In this document: one piece after another, positions 12,998 through 16,592 of the stretch
Layout of the letters: every line of letters starts with the position of its first letter
How positions within the stretch are numbered: position 1 is the first letter of the stretch
Notes under the pieces: generated by a model
What the model saw: the letters and a program-made list of their open reading frames with translations, nothing else
Databases searched by the model: none
What the model was told of the DNA's origin: nothing
DNA from: a bacterium
Lineage (GTDB): Bacteria > Pseudomonadota > Gammaproteobacteria > Berkiellales > Berkiellaceae
Assembly: GCA_009927065.1 (NCBI GenBank)
Contig: RFNU01000151.1
Span: 1 to 16,592, forward strand
Reading direction: 5' to 3'
DNA: 16,592 nucleotides
Program-made: the position numbers and the translations under genes

Positions 12998-13828
12998 TTA
13001 GAATTTACGTTCTTGGAGTTGTTGTATCAGAGATATCAGTAATGATGAGTTATTAAAAGATAAATTAACTTCTTGGTAGATTTCTTTATATAAGTCATCA
13101 AGCATATTTTGACTTAACTCTGATCCTAAAAGAGTAAAAAAAGTTTTCTTTTTCAATTTTAGATCTTTTCCTGCTGTTTTGCCCAATCCAGGATTGTACT
13201 GAACGTCAAGGAGATCGTCCTGTATTTGAAAAGCTAATCCTAATTTCAATCCCAGGATTTTAAGTTTATCGATTAAGAGATGATTGTTTAACAGGATAGC
13301 AGGAGCACTGAGCGCAAATCCAAAAAGAGCCCCCGTCTTTTTTTGATGCAAACTGATTAGACTCTCAATATCTGCACAGCCATTAGATATATCAAGCCAT
13401 TGTCCCATGATTAATTCTTGTGCGCCAGCTGCTTTAGCTAACGCTTGAATAAGCGCGATCTTTGGTAAAGGAGGTATGTGGTGAGAGGAGCTTAATAAAG
13501 CAAATGACTCTGTCAAAAGACTATCTCCAATCAAAATCGCATCTGCTTCACTAAACATTTTATGAGCCGTTGGAAAACCTCTTCGAAAACAATCATTATC
13601 CATGGCTGGAAGATCGTCATGCACTAGAGAATAACTGTGTAAAAGCTCCAGGCAACAACATAACTCCTCAATAGCTGGATAAGGACAGTTCAGCATTTTG
13701 CCAATAACATATAAAAGCATACTGCGAACACGTTTACCACCTATTAATAATGGATAAACAAGTCGTCTAGCCCAATCGTCATTGATCGCTATTTGATTTT
13801 TTAAGTAATGAATTAAAACAGTATTCAA
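12998..13828 (-). CDS. ispA: Farnesyl/geranyl diphosphate synthase (IspA-type)
   Basis: This is a trans-isoprenyl diphosphate synthase that builds C10-C20 isoprenoid chains for quinones and undecaprenol. The substrate motif GGKRVRS (30-36), first Asp-rich motif DDLPAMDND (71-79), HQKKTGALF (161-169) and second Asp-rich motif QIQDDLLD (201-208) are intact. TTG 13828 is the only conventional start. However, the frame stays open upstream, and residues encoded at 13829-13870 (ESTLQELIAFKKK with flanks) match the missing first helix of the family. A GAGGAA (13891-13896) is followed after 5 nt by ATT 13885, which may be the true start. It follows xseB closely, as in many gammaproteobacteria. Confidence 0.92.
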   Translation of the reverse strand: MNTVLIHYLKNQIAINDDWARRLVYPLLIGGKRVRSMLLYVIGKMLNCPYPAIEELCCCLELLHSYSLVHDDLPAMDNDCFRRGFPTAHKMFSEADAILIGDSLLTESFALLSSSHHIPPLPKIALIQALAKAAGAQELIMGQWLDISNGCADIESLISLHQKKTGALFGFALSAPAILLNNHLLIDKLKILGLKLGLAFQIQDDLLDVQYNPGLGKTAGKDLKLKKKTFFTLLGSELSQNMLDDLYKEIYQEVNLSFNNSSLLISLIQQLQERKF

Positions 13829-13887
13829 CTTCTTTTTGAAGGCAATCAGCTCTTGTAGCGTTGATTCTGCATGAGTGGTTAGAATTT

Positions 13888-14100
13888 TTATTCCTCGTCG
13901 CTTATATATTGATCATGAAGCTCTTTAATTTCCGCTTTTGATTGCTTTAAATATCGTTTGCATTGATCCAGTAAGGATAAGCCTTGTTTATAATTGTTTA
14001 ACGCTTCATCAAAAGGCATGGTCCCGTTCTCTAGATTCGTTGCCAATACCTCTAGTTGCCCGATCATTGTCTCAATCGATGGTGTAGATTCTTTGCTCAT
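13888..14100 (-). CDS. xseB: Exodeoxyribonuclease VII small subunit
   Basis: XseB combines with XseA to form exonuclease VII, which degrades single-stranded DNA. The 70-aa product fits the family (about 80 aa): the leading SIETMIGQLEVLATNLENG, the PFDEALNNYKQGLSLLDQCK helix and a charged helical end. It is mostly alpha-helical. ATG 14100 lacks a strong ribosome binding site. It is followed directly by ispA; xseB-ispA is a common pairing. Its stop codon lies only 3 nt beyond the possible ATT start of ispA, so coupling is likely. Confidence 0.93.
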   Translation of the reverse strand: MSKESTPSIETMIGQLEVLATNLENGTMPFDEALNNYKQGLSLLDQCKRYLKQSKAEIKELHDQYISDEE

Positions 14101-14161
14101 GATTAAATTATTTCATCGTCTTAACCCTGATGTTAACAGAAAGTTAAAAGAAAAAACAATG

Positions 14162-14767
14162 TCAAACAATAATCCAAAAAGAGATAAGTCCAAACAGTGC
14201 ACCAAAGATTGCTCCCCATAAAACAAGCCACTGGAGATGTTCATCTATTATATGAAGAATAAGATTCTTTATCTGTACAGGCGTTAGTTTATTTAATTGC
14301 TGTTCAATAAATAAATCGAGTTGTTCGGCGGTGATCGCTTGATTCAGCATTAAAGATAAATCGATTTCTTGCAAAAGCATCGCTAGATGTTTTTCGGATA
14401 TAAACTGCGTTAAAAAACTCATATTAGTCATTTTCAGACGGTCATATATCTTACTGGCTAATTCACTAATATTCCATGATGTTATATTTAATCCACTCAC
14501 AAAAATGTGCGTAATTAGAGTTTCTTTCAATTTTAGCTTGAAAGATTCAAAGTTTTTTTCAATAATACCAGAGCCGATGATGCCAGGAATTTTATGAAAA
14601 ATCATTGTAATGGCTAAACTATTAGTAATAGAGCCAGAAAGTCCATATAAAGCAAGGGTTTTAAGCATAACACCGTAATTGTGTTGAATATTATAACCTA
14701 TGATAATGCACGTTAATAAAAAGATATTAATCCAAGCGGAAAGAGTTATTTTCTTAAAATTTGTCAT
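14162..14767 (-). CDS. DUF445-family membrane protein
   Basis: This 201-aa protein of unknown role has an N-terminal hydrophobic segment (about 10-28), a second one around 33-57 containing GLSGSITNSLAITMIF, a soluble helical middle and a C-terminal membrane anchor (LQWLVLWGAIFGALFGLISF). The segment HKIPGIIGSGIIEKNFESFK and the C-terminal LTPVQIKNLILHIIDEHLQW followed by the glycine-rich helix are typical of DUF445 (COG4399-like) proteins. It is the first gene of the minus-strand cluster leading to xseB (61-nt gap) and diverges from nusB. Function is not established for the family. Confidence 0.75.
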   Translation of the reverse strand: MTNFKKITLSAWINIFLLTCIIIGYNIQHNYGVMLKTLALYGLSGSITNSLAITMIFHKIPGIIGSGIIEKNFESFKLKLKETLITHIFVSGLNITSWNISELASKIYDRLKMTNMSFLTQFISEKHLAMLLQEIDLSLMLNQAITAEQLDLFIEQQLNKLTPVQIKNLILHIIDEHLQWLVLWGAIFGALFGLISFWIIV

Positions 14768-14809
14768 GGGCTAACTACATTTTATACACACTAATTGAGC
14801 ACAACTATA

Positions 14810-15256
14810 ATGCAAACAAACTCCGATAGTCAAAACATTCAAAAATATAAAAAGAGACATAATGCGCGTTTATTAGCAGTACAATGCTTATACAGCTGGC
14901 AAGTTTCACACACTCCATTAGCCGAAGCTAAGAGTACAGTGTTATTACTGCCTGAAATGGCGAATATAGATTTTGATGATGAGTTTTTCACATATCTAAC
15001 CCAGACAGTTACAGTTGAGAAAAATAATCTAGATTTAGCATTAGCACCATTTATCAAATTAGGTGTAGATAGTTTGCACCCGATTGAGCGAGCTATAGCA
15101 TGGATTGCTGTTGTTGAGTTAAAAAATCAGCCCTTAAGTGTAGCGCCTTCTATTATTATTAATGAAGCAGTAGATCTAACAAAAGAACTAAGTGATGCAA
15201 ATGCACACAAATTCATGAATGCTGTTTTGGATAGTTTTTCAAAAGCTTTACAATAA
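14810..15256 (+). CDS. nusB: Transcription antitermination factor NusB
   Basis: NusB binds boxA RNA with S10 (NusE) and supports antitermination of rRNA operons. From ATG 14810 the product is 148 aa. An in-frame TTG at 14795 would add five residues. Neither has a strong ribosome binding site. Conserved parts are RHNARLLAVQCLYSWQVS near the start, DSLHPIERAIAWIAVVEL and the closing IIINEAVDLTKELSDANAHKFMNAVLD. Only 27 nt separate the DUF445 start from TTG 14795, so the promoters of the two divergent units must be close together. RibH, a common neighbour of nusB, is absent here. Confidence 0.95.
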   Translation: MQTNSDSQNIQKYKKRHNARLLAVQCLYSWQVSHTPLAEAKSTVLLLPEMANIDFDDEFFTYLTQTVTVEKNNLDLALAPFIKLGVDSLHPIERAIAWIAVVELKNQPLSVAPSIIINEAVDLTKELSDANAHKFMNAVLDSFSKALQ

Positions 15257-15278
15257 GCAAAGACAATTGTCGTTTTAT

Positions 15279-15316
15279 TTAAAATGATAAGGCAATCTTT
15301 CACCTTATCATTTTAA
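15279..15316. terminator. Bidirectional terminator between convergent nusB and ettA
   Basis: A perfect 14-bp inverted repeat (TTAAAATGATAAGG / CCTTATCATTTTAA) with a 10-nt loop has A/T ends that give a U-rich 3' side on both strands. It lies 22 nt after the nusB stop and 4 nt from the ettA stop. Confidence 0.85.
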
Positions 15317-15320
15317 TAAT

Positions 15321-16592
15321 TTAATCAATTTTTGTGTATTTAAAGTTTTTCTTTCCATCAACAGTATCAATGTCATAGTATTCTGCATACTCTGTAAAAT
15401 TGCCTTCAAACCAGCGTGTTGAACCATCACCATTAAAAGCAAGAATATGTGTTGCGACTCTATCTAGAAACCAGCGATCATGGGAGATGATCATTGCTGA
15501 TCCTGGGAAATTGTTAATAGCTTGTTCTAGTGCGCGTAATGTTTCCACATCAAGATCATTGGTTGGTTCATCGAGAAGTAAGAAGTTCCCGCCAGAACGT
15601 AAGAGTTTAGCAAGATGTACTCGATTGCGTTCTCCACCAGAAAGATTACCAATTATCTTTTGCTGATCAGATCCTGAGAAATTAAATCGTCCAACGTAAG
15701 CACGAGAGGGTGTGACGTATTGTCCAACGGTAATGTAATCTAGACCATCAGAAATCTCTTCCCAAACAGTTTTCTGATCATTGAGTTGATCTCGACTTTG
15801 ATCGACGTATGCTAAATGAGTTGTTGCACCTAAATTGATGGTGCCACTATCTGGTTTATCTTGCCCTGCGATAATTTTAAAAAGTGTTGATTTACCAACA
15901 CCATTAGGGCCGATAATGCCAACAACAGCGCCTGCAGGAACATTAAACGATAAGTTATCAATTAATTTCTTTGAACCAAAAGATTTATTAATGTTTTCTA
16001 AAATAAGCGCATTTTGCCCTAAACGAGGTCCTGGTGGAATATAGAGGCTTGAGGTTTCAGCACGTTCTTGAAACTCTTTTGCAGCAAGCTCATGGAAATT
16101 TTGTAAACGAGCTTTGCTTTTTTTCTGACGAGCAGAAGATCCGGCACGTACCCAGTCTAACTCTTCTTCAACAGCTTTTTGATGCGCGGCTTGTTGCGCT
16201 TTTTCTTGACGTAAACGCTCATTACGCTGATTTAACCAAGTTGTATAATTGCCTTGATACGGATAACCATGCCCTCTATCCAGTTCTAAAATCCAACCAG
16301 CAACGTTATCCAGGAAGTAACGATCGTGAGTGACAGCTATAACTGTACCCTTAAATTCTTTTAAAAAACGCTCTAACCATGCTACAGAAAGAGCATCAAG
16401 ATGGTTTGTGGGCTCATCTAATAAAAGAACATCTGGCTCGGATAGTAGTAATCGTGCAAGTGCGACACGACGACATTCGCCACCTGATAGTTTTGATACA
16501 TCCGAATCATTTGATGGTAAATTTAAAGCAATCATTGCTTTATCGATTTTCCTATCGAGATTCCATAAATCATGTGCATCAATAAGATCAAG
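15321..16592 (-). CDS. ettA: Energy-dependent translational throttle protein EttA (ABC-F), N-terminus outside window
   Basis: EttA is a ribosome-bound ABC-F ATPase that gates entry into elongation according to ADP/ATP level. The window holds 423 codons plus the stop. The frame continues past the internal ATG at 16535 to the window edge (WNLDRKIDKAM), so the first about 130 residues, including Walker A of domain 1, are missing. Visible are signature LSGGECRRVALARLLL, Walker B VLLLDEPTNHLDALSVAWLE, the P-site tRNA interaction motif region (LDWVRAGSSARQKKSKARL), IPPGPRLG, Walker A GIIGPNGVGKSTLF, second signature LSGGERNRVHLAKLL and LLLDEPTNDLDVETLRAL. These, with GNFTEYAEYY near the end, separate EttA from Uup or YheS. 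Confidence 0.96.
   Translation of the reverse strand, partial: LDLIDAHDLWNLDRKIDKAMIALNLPSNDSDVSKLSGGECRRVALARLLLSEPDVLLLDEPTNHLDALSVAWLERFLKEFKGTVIAVTHDRYFLDNVAGWILELDRGHGYPYQGNYTTWLNQRNERLRQEKAQQAAHQKAVEEELDWVRAGSSARQKKSKARLQNFHELAAKEFQERAETSSLYIPPGPRLGQNALILENINKSFGSKKLIDNLSFNVPAGAVVGIIGPNGVGKSTLFKIIAGQDKPDSGTINLGATTHLAYVDQSRDQLNDQKTVWEEISDGLDYITVGQYVTPSRAYVGRFNFSGSDQQKIIGNLSGGERNRVHLAKLLRSGGNFLLLDEPTNDLDVETLRALEQAINNFPGSAMIISHDRWFLDRVATHILAFNGDGSTRWFEGNFTEYAEYYDIDTVDGKKNFKYTKID

Noticed and set aside
1..16592. tRNA, rRNA, CRISPR array, insertion sequence or prophage
   Set aside because: I looked for CCA-ended cloverleafs, regularly spaced repeats, transposase-like proteins and terminal inverted repeats and saw none; the window is continuous housekeeping DNA apart from the 10754-10966 island.

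Overview
The window looks like chromosomal backbone of an AT-rich gammaproteobacterium. The order secY-rpmJ-rpsM-rpsK-rpsD-rpoA-rplQ, the C+ (zinc-ribbon) L36, an EttA-type ABC-F protein and the SSB tip ending in DIPF all fit that class. Several ribosomal proteins, above all S13 and S4, have diverged strongly in their tails and in motifs that are usually well kept. Together with the base composition this suggests a fast-evolving, perhaps host-associated lineage, for example Legionellales-like. That placement is inference; no single gene here proves it.

Layout. Positions 1-3720 (+) hold the end of the spc operon and the alpha operon (secY 3' end, L36, S13, S11, S4, RNA polymerase alpha, L17), closed by a UUCG-loop terminator. 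Positions 3767-5029 (+) hold an MFS transporter. Positions 5030-5344 form a non-coding AT-rich gap. Positions 5345-9186 (-) hold an unrecognised 133-aa gene, uvrA and ssb, all in the same direction. RadA (+) starts divergently at 9258. A small, locally GC-richer island at 10754-10966 carries a candidate 70-aa gene on the minus strand with its own -10 box and terminator. SmpB (+) follows. Then come five minus-strand genes (a DUF445-family membrane protein, xseB, ispA, folE2 and a PnuC-like transporter, listed 5' to 3' along the transcript), tail-to-tail with smpB. NusB (+) diverges from that cluster, and the window ends inside ettA (-), which converges on nusB across a long bidirectional terminator.

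Functionally this is housekeeping: secretion, ribosome and polymerase parts, DNA repair and recombination (UvrA, SSB, RadA, Exo VII small subunit), trans-translation (SmpB), transcription antitermination (NusB), translation control (EttA), isoprenoid chain building (IspA), folate/pterin entry (FolE2) and probable vitamin uptake (PnuC-like).

The item most worth a second look is the 70-aa minus-strand candidate between radA and smpB. It has two tandem copies of a motif TP-x(4-6)-PA-x-CP-x-AP-x-R followed by a basic, nuclear-localisation-like cluster. From memory, this motif resembles the conserved core of plant SIAMESE-RELATED cyclin-dependent-kinase inhibitors. If real, it could be a eukaryote-directed effector, but the strand assignment and the homology both need testing. 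A second oddity is ispA, whose N-terminal helix appears to extend upstream of the first conventional start codon into a region preceded by a good ribosome binding site and an ATT codon.
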